The position numbers and the translations under genes were made by a program. A DNA stretch of 64,000 nucleotides from Pirellulales bacterium (lineage in GTDB: Bacteria > Planctomycetota > Planctomycetia > Pirellulales > PALSA-1355), in assembly GCA_022844125.1 (NCBI GenBank), contig JALHMI010000003.1:62001-126000 (forward strand). Reading direction: 5' to 3'. This document shows positions 25,197 to 34,634 of this stretch, one piece after another (the first letter of the stretch is position 1; the number at the start of each line of letters is the position of its first letter). The notes beneath the pieces are model-generated. The model saw only the letters and a list, made by a program, of their open reading frames with translations, was not told where the DNA came from and did not search any database.

Positions 25197-26164
25197 ATCA
25201 ACCCCGAAGACTCGGACGTGGGCTCGAAGCGCTCTTGGGACGGCCGATACCGGCTGCCGAAACACCGGACGTGGTTCATCCGCCGCAGGAGCTGGCATCG
25301 TCGCCGGGCACCTCCAGCGGCGAAGGTGGGCTCCTGCAAGTGCACGTGTATGACATCGAGAACAATCCGTTTCAGCCGCGCAAGGAGTTCGACGCGACGG
25401 CGATCGAAGAACTTTCGGAAAGCCTCGAACGTCACGGCATGATCCAGCCGTTGGTGGCGCGCCGTCACGGCGAGCGCTATCAGCTGATCTCCGGCGAGCG
25501 CCGCCTGCGCGCCGCGATCAAGGCCGGATGGCAAACGGTGCCCGTGCAAGTGCGTGAAGCGGACGACCGGCAGATGAGCGAGGTGGCGATCGTCGAGAAC
25601 CTGCAGCGGAAGGATCTCAACCCGCTCGAAAAAGCGCAGTCGTTCCGGCAGTACTTACAGCGCTACGGATGTACACAGGACGAGCTTGCCGGGCGGCTTT
25701 CCATCGATCGTTCGACGATTGCCAACCTGATTCGGCTGCTGGAACTGCCCGAGGCAATTCAGGCAGCGTTGCATTCAGGAACGCTCACCCAGGGGCACGC
25801 CCGAGCGTTGCTGCCGCTGGGGGATGAGCGCGAGCAAATGGCGTTCTGCCAGAAGATTCAGGACGAGGGGCTCAGCGTGCGGGCGACCGAGGAACTCGTG
25901 CAGATGGCGATCCACGATGCGGACGAGCCGCCGCTCTCGGTGGTGGGCGCCAGCGCCGCCGGTAAGACAAAGTCAAAGGCTCGACGTTCCAGCGACCAGG
26001 TTGCGGCGCTCGAACAGGAACTACGACTGGCGCTGGGGACCAAGGTCGAGATCAAACAGCGAGCCGGCGGCCGCGGGCAGATCGTGGTGCACTTCGCGAG
26101 TGTCGATGAGTTCGAGCGCCTGCGCGCGTTTTTCGTCGACGACGTGCATAGCCGCGCGGGCTGA
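25193..26164 (+). CDS. parB: Chromosome partitioning protein ParB (Spo0J)
   Basis: 323 residues from ATG 25193 (GGAGG 10 bases upstream). N-terminal ParA-activating peptide RRLGRGLEALLG; CTP-binding ParB/Srx core with IENNPFQPRKEFD, HGMIQPLVARR, the CTP-binding GERRLRAA and VENLQRKDLNPLEKAQ; HTH region DELAGRLSIDRSTIANLIRLLELP; then LTQGHARALL and a basic linker to a C-terminal dimerisation domain. Binds the two parS sites just upstream of parA and forms a CTP-dependent sliding clamp. Confidence 0.96.
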   Translation: MNQPRRLGRGLEALLGRPIPAAETPDVVHPPQELASSPGTSSGEGGLLQVHVYDIENNPFQPRKEFDATAIEELSESLERHGMIQPLVARRHGERYQLISGERRLRAAIKAGWQTVPVQVREADDRQMSEVAIVENLQRKDLNPLEKAQSFRQYLQRYGCTQDELAGRLSIDRSTIANLIRLLELPEAIQAALHSGTLTQGHARALLPLGDEREQMAFCQKIQDEGLSVRATEELVQMAIHDADEPPLSVVGASAAGKTKSKARRSSDQVAALEQELRLALGTKVEIKQRAGGRGQIVVHFASVDEFERLRAFFVDDVHSRAG

Positions 26165-26243
26165 ACGACCGAATTTCAATCGGCACGGGTGAACCACAAA
26201 GCGCTACAAGTTGCCCACTACGCCGCCAACAAGGCGTCGCCGT

Positions 26244-26275
26244 CCACAGGTGAGCCGCGACGCGGCCACCTGTGG
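26244..26275. repeat. Inverted repeat in the parB/oxidoreductase convergent gap
   Basis: Perfect 9-bp arms (CCACAGGTG and CACCTGTGG) around a 14-base centre. It sits between two convergent genes, so it may act as a terminator hairpin for either, but no T-run follows on either strand. Confidence 0.45.
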
Positions 26276-26323
26276 CACCTCGTGGCACCATCAACTTCAC
26301 GCCGCAAAATCGGGACAGTCCCC

Positions 26324-27628
26324 TTAGATCGTCGGCAATTCGAAGCCGGCTCGGCGTGGTCGATCGAGTAGTGCATTAGCCTCGTCGTCGCTGACGAACT
26401 GCTCGCGCGCGGGATCCCACTTGAGCGGCCGGCCGACCGCGCGCGTAATATTCGCCAGGTGACAGACCGTCACCGAACGATGACCGATTTCGACGTCGGC
26501 CACGGGCTTTTCGCGCGTGCGCATGCAGTCGAGCCAATTCTGCAAATGCCATCGCGCCTGCCACAGCGCGAGGTTATCGCTCCACTTTCTTTCCTCTTCG
26601 GCAATGTCCAACTTCTTCTTGAGCGCTTCGGCAATGTCGAGCGGGTTCGAAGTGAACTTGTTGCGATTGATTTCGATCTTCCCCTTCTCGCACGTGAACA
26701 CCGCGCCGCCCATCGGCCCGCGGCCCGACTCGCTGATGAAGCTCACCGGCACACCACTCGTGTAGATCATTTCAACCTGGCCGTTGGGACCCTCACTGAG
26801 CGGCTTGAGCTCCACCGGGCCGGTGTCGTCCATGCCGAGGGCCCACTGGATCTGATCGACGCCGTGCGCGCCCCAGTTGGTCATCTCACCGCCCGCGAAA
26901 TCGCGCCACCGCATCCAGGCCATCCAGTCGCCGTGGTAAGGACGCTCAGCGGCCTGATTGAGCCAGGCATTCCAATCGAGCCCGGCCGGCACGTCCTGGC
27001 CGGTGGGATACGGCTGTGGCGAGGCTTCGGCGCCGCCGTAGTTGATCGCACGCACGCTGAGCACTTTGCCAAGCCCGCCGGTGCGCACCAGCTCGCACGC
27101 CACGCGGTTCATTTCCATCGAGCGCTGCTGCGTGCCGACCTGCAGCACGCGGTGGTACTTTCGCACCGCGTTCACGAGCGCGCGGCCTTCGTTCACATAC
27201 AGCGTGAGCGGCTTCTCGGCATAAATGTCCTTGCCCGCCTGCGCCGCGTGAATGCACGGCAACACTCGCTGGAACTCGCCCGTGGCAACCACCACGGCGT
27301 CAACATCCTGGCGATCGAGCAACGGGCGATAGTCCTGATAGACCGGATACTTGCCGCCGGCGGTACTCTTAAATGCCTCCGCACGCGGCAGATTGCAATC
27401 GGCAATGCCGACCAGTTCAGCCGACTCGGGCAGTTGCTGAAGCAACAGCGTGCCACGTCCGCCGACACCAATCGCGCCCACGCGAATACGGTCGTTGGCG
27501 CCGGGTTTACCGGGTGCGGCGAGCGCCGAACGCGGGATGATCGTGGGGATTGCAAAGGCGCTAGCGGCGGCCGCGGAGGTTGCCAGGAACTGACGTCGAC
27601 TACGGAGACGCGGATTGCCGGTTGCCAT
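26324..27628 (-). CDS. Tat-exported Gfo/Idh/MocA family oxidoreductase
   Basis: 434 residues. N-terminal twin-arginine signal (RSRRQFLATSAAAASAFAIP, cleavage near ALAAPG), a common trait of this family in planctomycetes. NAD(P) Rossmann domain with VGAIGVGGRGTLLLQQL and DVDAVVVATG; the conserved AEKPLTLYVNEGR with the active-site lysine; then GGAEASPQPYPTGQDVP and WGAHGVDQIQWALGMD. Acts in the periplasm on an unknown sugar or inositol-like substrate. The TGxxxxxP/WGAHG features match the group with GFO_IDH_MocA C-terminal-type domains. Confidence 0.92.
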   Translation of the reverse strand: MATGNPRLRSRRQFLATSAAAASAFAIPTIIPRSALAAPGKPGANDRIRVGAIGVGGRGTLLLQQLPESAELVGIADCNLPRAEAFKSTAGGKYPVYQDYRPLLDRQDVDAVVVATGEFQRVLPCIHAAQAGKDIYAEKPLTLYVNEGRALVNAVRKYHRVLQVGTQQRSMEMNRVACELVRTGGLGKVLSVRAINYGGAEASPQPYPTGQDVPAGLDWNAWLNQAAERPYHGDWMAWMRWRDFAGGEMTNWGAHGVDQIQWALGMDDTGPVELKPLSEGPNGQVEMIYTSGVPVSFISESGRGPMGGAVFTCEKGKIEINRNKFTSNPLDIAEALKKKLDIAEEERKWSDNLALWQARWHLQNWLDCMRTREKPVADVEIGHRSVTVCHLANITRAVGRPLKWDPAREQFVSDDEANALLDRPRRAGFELPTI

Positions 27629-27695
27629 GTCCGTGGAGCTCGGAAGGGAGAGTTGTGGAAGGCGGCCGTGAGTTTTCCGTGATCTCGGGAGGCTC

Positions 27696-27704
27696 AGTAT
27701 AACA
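27696..27704 (-). promoter_or_regulatory. Extended -10 promoter candidate for the Gfo/Idh/MocA gene
   Basis: On the - strand the sequence reads TGTTATACT, an extended -10 (TGn plus TATACT), 68 bases ahead of the start at 27628. The -35 region is weak. Confidence 0.45.
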
Positions 27705-27773
27705 TGCTTGGTTGCGCGCGAAACGAGAGCCGTTGCGGCCCGCGCTCAAGTGCGCAATCCCGATACGCCGATA

Positions 27774-27801
27774 TGGACATGCGTACACTACACGATATAC
27801 T
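27774..27801 (+). promoter_or_regulatory. Sigma-70-type promoter candidate for the DinB-like gene
   Basis: TGGACA (27774-27779), 16-base spacer, TATACT (27796-27801). The inferred start of transcription gives a leader of about 48 bases. Confidence 0.55.
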
Positions 27802-27855
27802 ACCGGCCAGACGAACCAATCGCCCCTTCAAACGATCGCAATTGGAGACGTGACG

Positions 27856-28362
27856 ATGAGCATTGCGCAAATGTTTCTGCCTGAACTGGAGCAAGAGATC
27901 GCCGGCACGCGCAAGGTGCTGGAGCGCATTCCGGACGACAAATTGCAGTGGAAGGCCCATCCCAAATCGAACACCGTGCAGTGGGTCGGCTCGCACCTGG
28001 CGGAGATACCCGGCTGGGTCGAAGGGACGCTTACCCAGGACAAGTGGGACTTCTCGCCGCCGGACGAGCCTCCCTATCAGATGCCGGTGTTCGCCAGTCA
28101 TCAGGCGATGGTCGAAGAGCTGAACAAGAACGCCGCGACGGCGATGCGGGCGATTGCCGCCACGAGCGACGCCGAATTCATGAAGCCCTGGACGCTGCTT
28201 TTCCAGGGTAATGAACTGTTCACGATGCCGCGCGTGGCCGTGATTCGTGGTTTCGTGATCAGTCACATGATCCACCACCGCGCGATCCTGACCGTGTACC
28301 TGCGACTCTTGGACGTGCCGGTGCCGGCGCTGTATGGCCCTTCGGGCGATGAAGAGGCCTGA
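27856..28362 (+). CDS. DinB-family metal-binding four-helix protein
   Basis: 168 residues from ATG 27856, chosen because GGAG lies at a good distance upstream and a promoter lies at 27774. Four-helix DinB/DUF664 pattern: the first helix FLPELEQEIAGTRKVLERIP, the histidine in TVQWVGSHLAEIPGW, and the last helix GFVISHMIHHRAILTVYLRL with the HxxHH-type ligands. LDVPVPALYGPSGDE is a familiar DinB ending. Possible thiol-dependent transferase or hydrolase; the substrate is unknown. Confidence 0.85.
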   Translation: MSIAQMFLPELEQEIAGTRKVLERIPDDKLQWKAHPKSNTVQWVGSHLAEIPGWVEGTLTQDKWDFSPPDEPPYQMPVFASHQAMVEELNKNAATAMRAIAATSDAEFMKPWTLLFQGNELFTMPRVAVIRGFVISHMIHHRAILTVYLRLLDVPVPALYGPSGDEEA

Positions 28363-28405
28363 CGCGCCGCGAGGCGCCTGCGATCATTGCGCGGCGAAGG
28401 CGCGA

Positions 28406-30181
28406 TCAGAACGTCAGATCGCCGCCCAAGGTGAATCCTTGTAGCCAGATGCTGGTCGTGTTCATCAGCACGGCGGGATCGGCCGGACCGACAAGCGGCT
28501 GGCCGGCGAACTGGCTGGAGTTGACGTTCAGATCGACCTGACCGCCAGGCCGCACGACGCTGGAGACATACGTGAAGTTGTAACCCGCAGTCAGCCTCAG
28601 ACTCGGGAAGAGCTGGAAGCCAAGTTTGGCGTCGACCGAAGGGATCAAGGCGAACTTGTTCTGTGTGACAGTTCCGATGTTGGTGGGCTGCGCCAGCAGT
28701 CCCCCCTCGAAACCTGCAAAGAACATATCGTAAACCGCGGCGGTGGTACCCGCGATCGCCACCTTCTGATTCATGTTGCCCATTGCCAGTCGGGTTTCAG
28801 CGCCGAGCGACCAGCGGTTGCGCTTGAGTTCGGTGCCGATGCCGATTTCGCCGCCGTTGAAGGTATTGGTCGCCGAGAAGCTGTCCGATTGGAGGATGAA
28901 GCCGGCGTCGGGTGGAAACGGATCGAGCACTGTCGACCGCGAAGTCGCAATCGAGAGCGTCTCGTCGAGTTCCCAGTACCGGTAGCCGCCCAGCAGGAAG
29001 ATTCTGCCGGGCGAGTTGTAGGGCCCGACGGCGTAGCGCACGCCGCCCATGGCCGATTGAATGAAGCTGGTTTCTTGGATGTTGATCGTTCCGTCGATGT
29101 TGAACGGCGCCCCGATAGGCGGCTGAAAGTTGGGAAACGCCACGAGCTGCGATGACTGGGCATTCACTAGCGGATTGGTGTCATTGAACGGCCGCGCGAG
29201 CATCGTGGCGCCCGGATCGGTGGAGAAATTGGAGTCGGCCGAAAAGGTGGTCGTCTGGGTGGTGAGGCCGTAATAGCCGCCTTCGAGCGCGAACGTTTGC
29301 TGGTTGTCGAGCCAGACACCGCCGATGCCGCGTCCGCCCCAGCGGAGGCCATCGTTCACCGATTGATTGCCGAACAGTACCGAGGTGGTCGGTTCTCCGA
29401 GCACACCGGCAACGTCCTGGTCGGTGCCCAGGGGCGCAGTTGTGACGAGCGCCGGTAGGCTGTCGCCTTTGACCCACCAACCGAGCGCGTCGAGATTTGC
29501 GTAGTGGCGTGTCGGAGGTGGACAAACCGCAGCGACCATTGGCATCGGCGCCATCGCCGGCATCGGGACCGGCACGACGGTCGTTGGTTGAGGCGTATAA
29601 ATCTGGGTTGCGGGCGCGTACCCGCAGCCAGGATCCGTCTGCGGTACGCCATATTGCGCGAGGTTCGATGCCATCTGGGCCAATCGCTGGAGCCCTTGCC
29701 GCTGGACTGGTGGCTGAGCACCCTGCGGCGCAATGCCGCTGGGGACCGCCATTGGGGTCGCGATCGGCGTCGCTGTGGGAACGGACGCTTCAGTAGGGAA
29801 GCCGACGGCTGGTCCGCTGGGCGCAGCGTACGAATATTCCGCGTGGGCAACCTGCCGCACAGGACTGTTCGGTGAGGCGGCCAGCGAATCGGCCAATCGC
29901 CGCACGCGGCGCAGGATTCGGCGGGCCTCGATGCGCTCGCTGGTCGCGGTGGACTGCGAGACGATCGTGTGCGCTTCGAGCTCGATTGCCGGGAGATCGA
30001 AACCGACACCGCCTGCGGCCTCGGCGCCGGCCAACTGAAGCTCGAGACTGGCCAACTTGTCGGCGATTTCGATCGGCCGTTGAGCGAGCGCCGTGGCATT
30101 CAGCTCGAACAACAATCCGAGCGCAAACATCATCGCCAGGGTGCGAGGCAGCCGTCGTGCGCGTAGACATGCGCCAGTCAT
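28406..30181 (-). CDS. BBP7-family outer-membrane beta-barrel protein
   Basis: 591 residues with a signal peptide (CLRARRLPRTLAMMFALGLL, cleavage near ALAQ). Residues ~30-235 are low-complexity, rich in Pro/Ala/Met, linking to the C-terminal barrel of ~350 residues. The barrel has the BBP7 hallmarks: NLDALGWWVKGDSLPALVTT near its start, GVWLDNQQTFALEGGYYGL, GGVRYAVGPYNSPGRIFLLGGYRYWEL, EIGIGTELKRNRWSLGAETRLAMGN and a terminal GFTLGGDLTF. The family is restricted in my knowledge mainly to planctomycetes and is a useful taxonomic hint. Function unknown; porin or surface scaffold possible. Confidence 0.88.
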   Translation of the reverse strand: MTGACLRARRLPRTLAMMFALGLLFELNATALAQRPIEIADKLASLELQLAGAEAAGGVGFDLPAIELEAHTIVSQSTATSERIEARRILRRVRRLADSLAASPNSPVRQVAHAEYSYAAPSGPAVGFPTEASVPTATPIATPMAVPSGIAPQGAQPPVQRQGLQRLAQMASNLAQYGVPQTDPGCGYAPATQIYTPQPTTVVPVPMPAMAPMPMVAAVCPPPTRHYANLDALGWWVKGDSLPALVTTAPLGTDQDVAGVLGEPTTSVLFGNQSVNDGLRWGGRGIGGVWLDNQQTFALEGGYYGLTTQTTTFSADSNFSTDPGATMLARPFNDTNPLVNAQSSQLVAFPNFQPPIGAPFNIDGTINIQETSFIQSAMGGVRYAVGPYNSPGRIFLLGGYRYWELDETLSIATSRSTVLDPFPPDAGFILQSDSFSATNTFNGGEIGIGTELKRNRWSLGAETRLAMGNMNQKVAIAGTTAAVYDMFFAGFEGGLLAQPTNIGTVTQNKFALIPSVDAKLGFQLFPSLRLTAGYNFTYVSSVVRPGGQVDLNVNSSQFAGQPLVGPADPAVLMNTTSIWLQGFTLGGDLTF

Positions 30182-30379
30182 GGCACAGCCCTCTTTGCAA
30201 TTGATTCAGATGTGACAGCGGAACTGCAAGGCGGGCCGGAAAGGACCGCGGTGCGCAAACGACGGAATTGCCGTACTAGATGGGAGCGGCAGGAATATCT
30301 CAATCGAACGTGCGACGCAAGGGCAACTTGCGTGACGAACCACGTAGGGGGCGAGTGCCCAAATCAGCTCGGGTACCAG

Positions 30380-31552
30380 CTAGCGTGCCCGGCGGCGGAC
30401 CGCATAGCCGTAGGGCGTGGGCCAGACGGGTTCTTGTCCGAGTTCCTGCTGCGCTTTGAGTGCCCAATAGGGTTCGCGCAACAGTTCGCGGCCGATGAAC
30501 ACCAGGTCGGCGTCACCGCCGGTGATGATCTCATTGGCTTGGCGAGGCTCGGTGATCAGCCCCACGGCGCCGGTGCTGATGCCGGCTTCGTGACGAATCT
30601 TGCTTGCGAGCGGGATCTGAAATCCGGCGCTCACCGGAATGCGCGCCTTCGGCACAGCACCGCCAGACGAAACGTCGATCAGGTCGACGCCGATTTTTTT
30701 GAACTCGCAGGCAAGTCGCACCGACTGCTCGATGTCCCAGCCACCGTCAACCCAGTCCGTGCCAGAAATCCGCACGAAGAGCGGCAGTTCGGCGGGCATC
30801 ATTTTGCGCAGGCGTGTTGCTACCATAAGCACCAGCCGCATGCGATTTTCGAGACGGCCGCCCCAGCCGTCGCCGCGGTGATTGGCAAGCGGCGAGAGAA
30901 ACTCGTGCAGCAGGTAACCGTGCGCAGAGTGAATCTCGATGATCTTGAAGCCCGCCTGCAAGGCGCGTCTCGCTGCGGCTTCAAAGGCGGTAATAACTGC
31001 CGCGATCCCGGCTTCGTCGAGCTCGCTCGGAATCGGATCGCCGTCGCTAAACGGGATCGGGCTCGGGCCGATGACCGGCCAGCCGCCCACCTCGGGCGAT
31101 TTCAGACTCGCGCCGCCCAGCCAGGGCGGTTCGCAACTAGCTTTGCGTCCGGCATGTGCGAGTTGAATCGCCGGCACGGCGCCTTGCAGCTCGACAAACC
31201 GTGCGATGCGCGCGAGTGGTTCGATATGCTGGTTGCTCCAGATGCCCATGTCGCCGGGCGAGATGCGTCCCTGGGCTGTGACGGCGGTCGCTTCGACCAT
31301 GACCAGACCCGCGCCACCGACCGCGCGGCTGCCCAAATGCACGAGATGCCAATCGCTGGCCAGACCATCCACGGCGCTATACTGGCACATCGGCGACATG
31401 ACGATCCGATTGCGGAGCGTCACGCCGCGGATCGTGAGCGGGCTGAGCAGGTCGACGTCCGGCACCTCGCGGTCGTGCTGCGCCAAGGCCGGACAGCCAT
31501 GCGGGGTAGCGGCCAACGCGGCCTGGTCTTGAGAGCTCGCTTTCTCGGACAT
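30380..31552 (-). CDS. namA: NADPH dehydrogenase of the YqjM/old yellow enzyme group
   Basis: 390 residues, FMN-dependent ene-reductase fold. SPMCQYSA near the N-terminus (YqjM-type flavin-site cysteine), WHLVHLGSRAVGGAGLVMVEATAV, QLAHAGRKAS, the conserved EIHSAHGYLLHEFLSPLAN, then RGDGWGGRLENRMRL and GGDADLVFIGRELLREPYW. Reduces activated alkenes at NADPH expense; physiological substrate unknown. About 20 N-terminal residues look like an extension. Symbol by homology only. Confidence 0.88.
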   Translation of the reverse strand: MSEKASSQDQAALAATPHGCPALAQHDREVPDVDLLSPLTIRGVTLRNRIVMSPMCQYSAVDGLASDWHLVHLGSRAVGGAGLVMVEATAVTAQGRISPGDMGIWSNQHIEPLARIARFVELQGAVPAIQLAHAGRKASCEPPWLGGASLKSPEVGGWPVIGPSPIPFSDGDPIPSELDEAGIAAVITAFEAAARRALQAGFKIIEIHSAHGYLLHEFLSPLANHRGDGWGGRLENRMRLVLMVATRLRKMMPAELPLFVRISGTDWVDGGWDIEQSVRLACEFKKIGVDLIDVSSGGAVPKARIPVSAGFQIPLASKIRHEAGISTGAVGLITEPRQANEIITGGDADLVFIGRELLREPYWALKAQQELGQEPVWPTPYGYAVRRRAR

Positions 31553-31712
31553 GGGCGAGTGACTTCCAGGGTTCTCGGTTGCGATAGGAACGTTCGCGCC
31601 GGCAATATTCTAAGCGGTAGAGCAAGGGCCGAGTCATCAGGCAGCAATAAAGATCGTGTGATGGCACAATAAACCGGCCCGCCGGGCGAATACTCACGTA
31701 AGGAGCAACCTA

Positions 31713-32396
31713 ATGCAAGTCCCCGCGCGCGCGATGGTCATTGGTGGAGCGGTTTCGATCGTCAGCGCTTTTGGCGGATTGTTCATCGGTCGAATGATGA
31801 TCTATCCCGTCGCCCGAGCCGAGGGGACATTCTTCCAGCGCGTCGCGGCCGAGTCGACGGCCTGGGACTGGGGGCATCGCGTGATGCTGCTGGGGATGAT
31901 CTGCGTGATTCCGGCGACGCTGGCGCTGCGTCACGCCCTGCACGGACGATCGCCCTTGTTGACAGATATCGCGGCCGGGCTGGCCTAATTGGGAGCAGCG
32001 CTGGGCGTCGGCCAATACGCGCTGGATTACGCGATGCTGGCCGCCGCGCGATTGCCGACCGTCGAGGCAGCCGACCAGTTTGACGCGGCGCTGCGCGGGC
32101 AGCCGTTCGTGCAGTGGACCTTTTATCGCCTGCCGGACCTGGCACAAGTGGGACTGCTCCTGTTCACGATCGCACTTTGGCGGCAAGGCCCTGGCTGGAG
32201 ATGGCAGGCCGTGCTGGTCAGCATCGCGGCGCTGACGTCGCTCATCGGTCCGCAGGTGGTCGGCGCGATGGGCGTGCGGATTGCGCTGGGGCTGTGGCTG
32301 GTGGGCTTCACGAGCGTGGCGGTGAAGATCGTGCGCTGCGCCGTGCGGGAAGTTAGCGCGAGCGAGATAGCGCCCGCAGCACCCGTGAAGCACTAG
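31713..32396 (+). pseudogene. Multi-helix membrane protein gene interrupted by an in-frame TAA
   Basis: Two ORFs (31713-31988 and 31989-32396) lie in the same frame, separated only by the TAA codon at 31986-31988. Together they would give a ~227-residue protein with about six hydrophobic segments, and the break falls inside a likely membrane helix (TDIAAGLA | LGAALGVGQYALDYAML). ATG 31713 has AAGGAG upstream; the second half has no start with a ribosome binding site. It is best read as one gene with a nonsense change or a sequencing error. The family resembles small DUF4386-type membrane proteins, with low certainty. Confidence 0.6.
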
Positions 32397-32426
32397 TCGG
32401 CGCGGTCGCGCAATTCCACGAAGAAA

Positions 32427-32502
<76 letters not shown>

Positions 32503-32602
32503 AGGTCGCGACGATCCCCGTTCGCACGGAACCGCCAACAAGGTATCGTAGCACCCCGTTCTGCAGGCGGCAACGCCGAGACGAATCGCCAGAACTTCAC
32601 GG

Positions 32603-34030
32603 CTACTGTTTCACTGCGGGATCGGCGAGTTCCCCTTCGCGGACCGCTGGCGGTTCTTCGGCTTTGAGCCACGAGTCGAATGCTCCGACCTGCCACAGAA
32701 TCACCACCGACACGAGCACCGGTGTCACAAACCGAATCAGGAAGCGCCACGCGATTCCGAGCGCATTGCCGCTGCGAGGCAAGTGGCTGAAACCGCTCAG
32801 GCTGTCTGCCGGTAGTACGAACCAGCCTGCGGCAATCGCAATCAGCAGACCGCCGATGGGGAGCAAGTATCGGGAAACGAGGTCATCGAGACCATCTTGC
32901 AACGTGACCTCACCAACGGTGACGCCGATGGCACAGGCGACCCCCAATCCCCAGACGCAGAGCCCAATGCCGCCGGCGGCTACCCAGCGCGGCAGCTTGA
33001 ATTCATCCACGGCGTATGCCACGTTCACTTCCAACAGCGAAATGGCCGAACTCCAGGCAGCAAAGACAACCAGTCCGAAGAACACGGCGGCCACGAATCG
33101 GCCGCCCGGCATTTCAACGAACAACGCCGGCAGCGTGCGGAACAAGAGCCCCGGGCCGGCCGACGGCTCAAGACCTTCTTTGGCGAACACGACGGCGAAG
33201 ATCACTGCCCCGGCGAGCAGAGCGACTGCGGTATCGAGCAGCGCGATCGCAACGCTGTCGCGAATCACGCGCTTTTCTTCCTTCAAATAAGAGCCGTAGG
33301 TGACCATCGCTCCCATGCCCAGTGAAAGCGTGAAAAACGCATGGCCCAGCGCCTCGAGCACGGCCGACGAGCCAAGTTTGCTGAAGTCTGGCTGGAATAG
33401 AAACGCCAAGGATTGGCCAAGTTCAGCCGTGAATCCCACGTACACCAGCATAGCCGCCAAGATGGCAAACAGGACGGGCATCAAGGTCTTGCACAGAAAC
33501 TCGATACCGGAGTGCACTCCCAGCGTTACGACGCCAATCGTCATCAACATGAAAACCGTGTGGCATATCGTGGCGGTGCTCGCCGTCGTTGACATCGTGT
33601 CAAAAACGTCGGGGTTCCCAAACTCGACCCCCGGAATTGCTCCCACCGCCAAGACGAAGAAGTAGACTGTCCACCCTGCCACTACGGAGTAGAAGGCCAG
33701 CATCAAAAACGACGCGACCACGGCCATCATTCCGGTGAGATAGCTAATCGCAGTGCCGAGCCGGCCTGACTGCCTGGTGAGCGTGCGTAAGGCGCCGAGA
33801 ATGTCGCGACCACCACGGCGGCCGATGATCACCTCGGCATACAAGAGCGGCAGGCCGACCAGCGTAATGCAGCCAAGATAGACCAGCACGAACGCTCCGC
33901 CGCCGTATTCGCCCGTGATGTAGGGGAACTTCCAGATGTTTCCCAGTCCCACGGCGCTGCCGACCGCAGCCATCAGAAAGCCGAAGTTGCTGGCGAAACT
34001 GCCGCGGGCGGATGAGTTCGATTCGCTCAT
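32603..34030 (-). CDS. Sodium-dependent transporter of the NSS/SNF family
   Basis: 475 residues, about 11-12 membrane helices. TM1 carries the unwound sodium/substrate site AAVGSAVGLGNIWKFPYITG, followed by YGGGAFVLVYLGCITLVGLPLLYAEVIIGRRG, the family signature. Later motifs: GHAFFTLSLGMGAMVTYGSYL (TM6) and FAAWSSAISLLEVNVAY (TM8). Substrate probably an amino acid or amine, as for LeuT/MhsT relatives. ATG follows AAGGTG. It is transcribed away from the PEP-CTERM gene. Confidence 0.94.
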   Translation of the reverse strand: MSESNSSARGSFASNFGFLMAAVGSAVGLGNIWKFPYITGEYGGGAFVLVYLGCITLVGLPLLYAEVIIGRRGGRDILGALRTLTRQSGRLGTAISYLTGMMAVVASFLMLAFYSVVAGWTVYFFVLAVGAIPGVEFGNPDVFDTMSTTASTATICHTVFMLMTIGVVTLGVHSGIEFLCKTLMPVLFAILAAMLVYVGFTAELGQSLAFLFQPDFSKLGSSAVLEALGHAFFTLSLGMGAMVTYGSYLKEEKRVIRDSVAIALLDTAVALLAGAVIFAVVFAKEGLEPSAGPGLLFRTLPALFVEMPGGRFVAAVFFGLVVFAAWSSAISLLEVNVAYAVDEFKLPRWVAAGGIGLCVWGLGVACAIGVTVGEVTLQDGLDDLVSRYLLPIGGLLIAIAAGWFVLPADSLSGFSHLPRSGNALGIAWRFLIRFVTPVLVSVVILWQVGAFDSWLKAEEPPAVREGELADPAVKQ

Positions 34031-34634
34031 GGGTCACCTTCTGGATCCGTGCCGGGACTAAAGTGCTTTACGGCGGAAACGGTCTTTCGAGGGATAATAA
34101 CGGACTTGGGATCAACTGGGGAGCAGCAAACCCATGCCCGGACGAGACTTCTGGACTGTTGGCTCTCCCTAAGCGCGCATGTTTAGTAGAATGAGTAAAT
34201 TAGCATAGCAAGGAATGCTTGACAGCCTGGGGGGCCACCACTAGATTGCGGGAACGTTGGCGGGATCCTACACCGCCGTATCTCACTTTTAGCGATAAAA
34301 AAGCATCTCGCTGCGGGGTCCGTTGCCAGTGAACGTGAATTGAGAGCCGCTTCGCGAATTGTCGCAGGCCTCGCACGTTCCTTCGCCCCACGCCCAAGAA
34401 GCGTTTCCGGGTAGTTCGTCGCGCGCCTGACTCGTCGCTTCGCCTTCGCGGTCTCTCCGCCTTCACCGCTCGATCGCCGCTTTGCTTCAGAGTTCTGCAA
34501 ACGGCTGATCCGGCCCACCACGTTTTTCCCTGCGATCGCAACGGCTGTCGATCGCGCGCGCTCCGCTCGTGAGTTGCTGCGCTGCCGGCGAGACCGCGGT
34601 TGCATTCACCCGAAAACCAACCACGACCACTACC
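34031..34634. other. 604-base gap with a promoter and long leader; no gene recognised
   Basis: Divergent spacer between the NSS transporter and the dockerin/PEP-CTERM gene. The ORFs found in it have no Shine-Dalgarno and look random (Arg/Ser-rich). The stretch 34248-34634 would be a ~380-base leader of the PEP-CTERM mRNA, if the promoter at 34219 is real. Confidence 0.5.
34219..34247 (+). promoter_or_regulatory. Sigma-70-type promoter candidate for the PEP-CTERM gene
   Basis: A perfect TTGACA (34219-34224), a 17-base spacer and TAGATT (34242-34247). It lies about 390 bases from the ATG at 34635; it could instead drive an unseen RNA. Confidence 0.5.

Noticed and set aside
26459-27682. 407-residue + strand frame opposite the Gfo/Idh/MocA gene
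   Set aside because: Antisense shadow, His/Arg-rich, no family similarity.
30212-31672. 486-residue + strand frame opposite the old-yellow-enzyme gene
   Set aside because: Antisense shadow; the - strand protein has clear motifs.
31989-32396. Separate downstream gene after the TAA at 31986
   Set aside because: It begins directly after the stop without a ribosome binding site and continues the same hydrophobic pattern, so it is better as part of one broken gene.
34183-34605. 140-residue - strand frame in the large intergenic gap
   Set aside because: Arg/Ser-rich, no Shine-Dalgarno, no motif; the region also carries a good + strand promoter.
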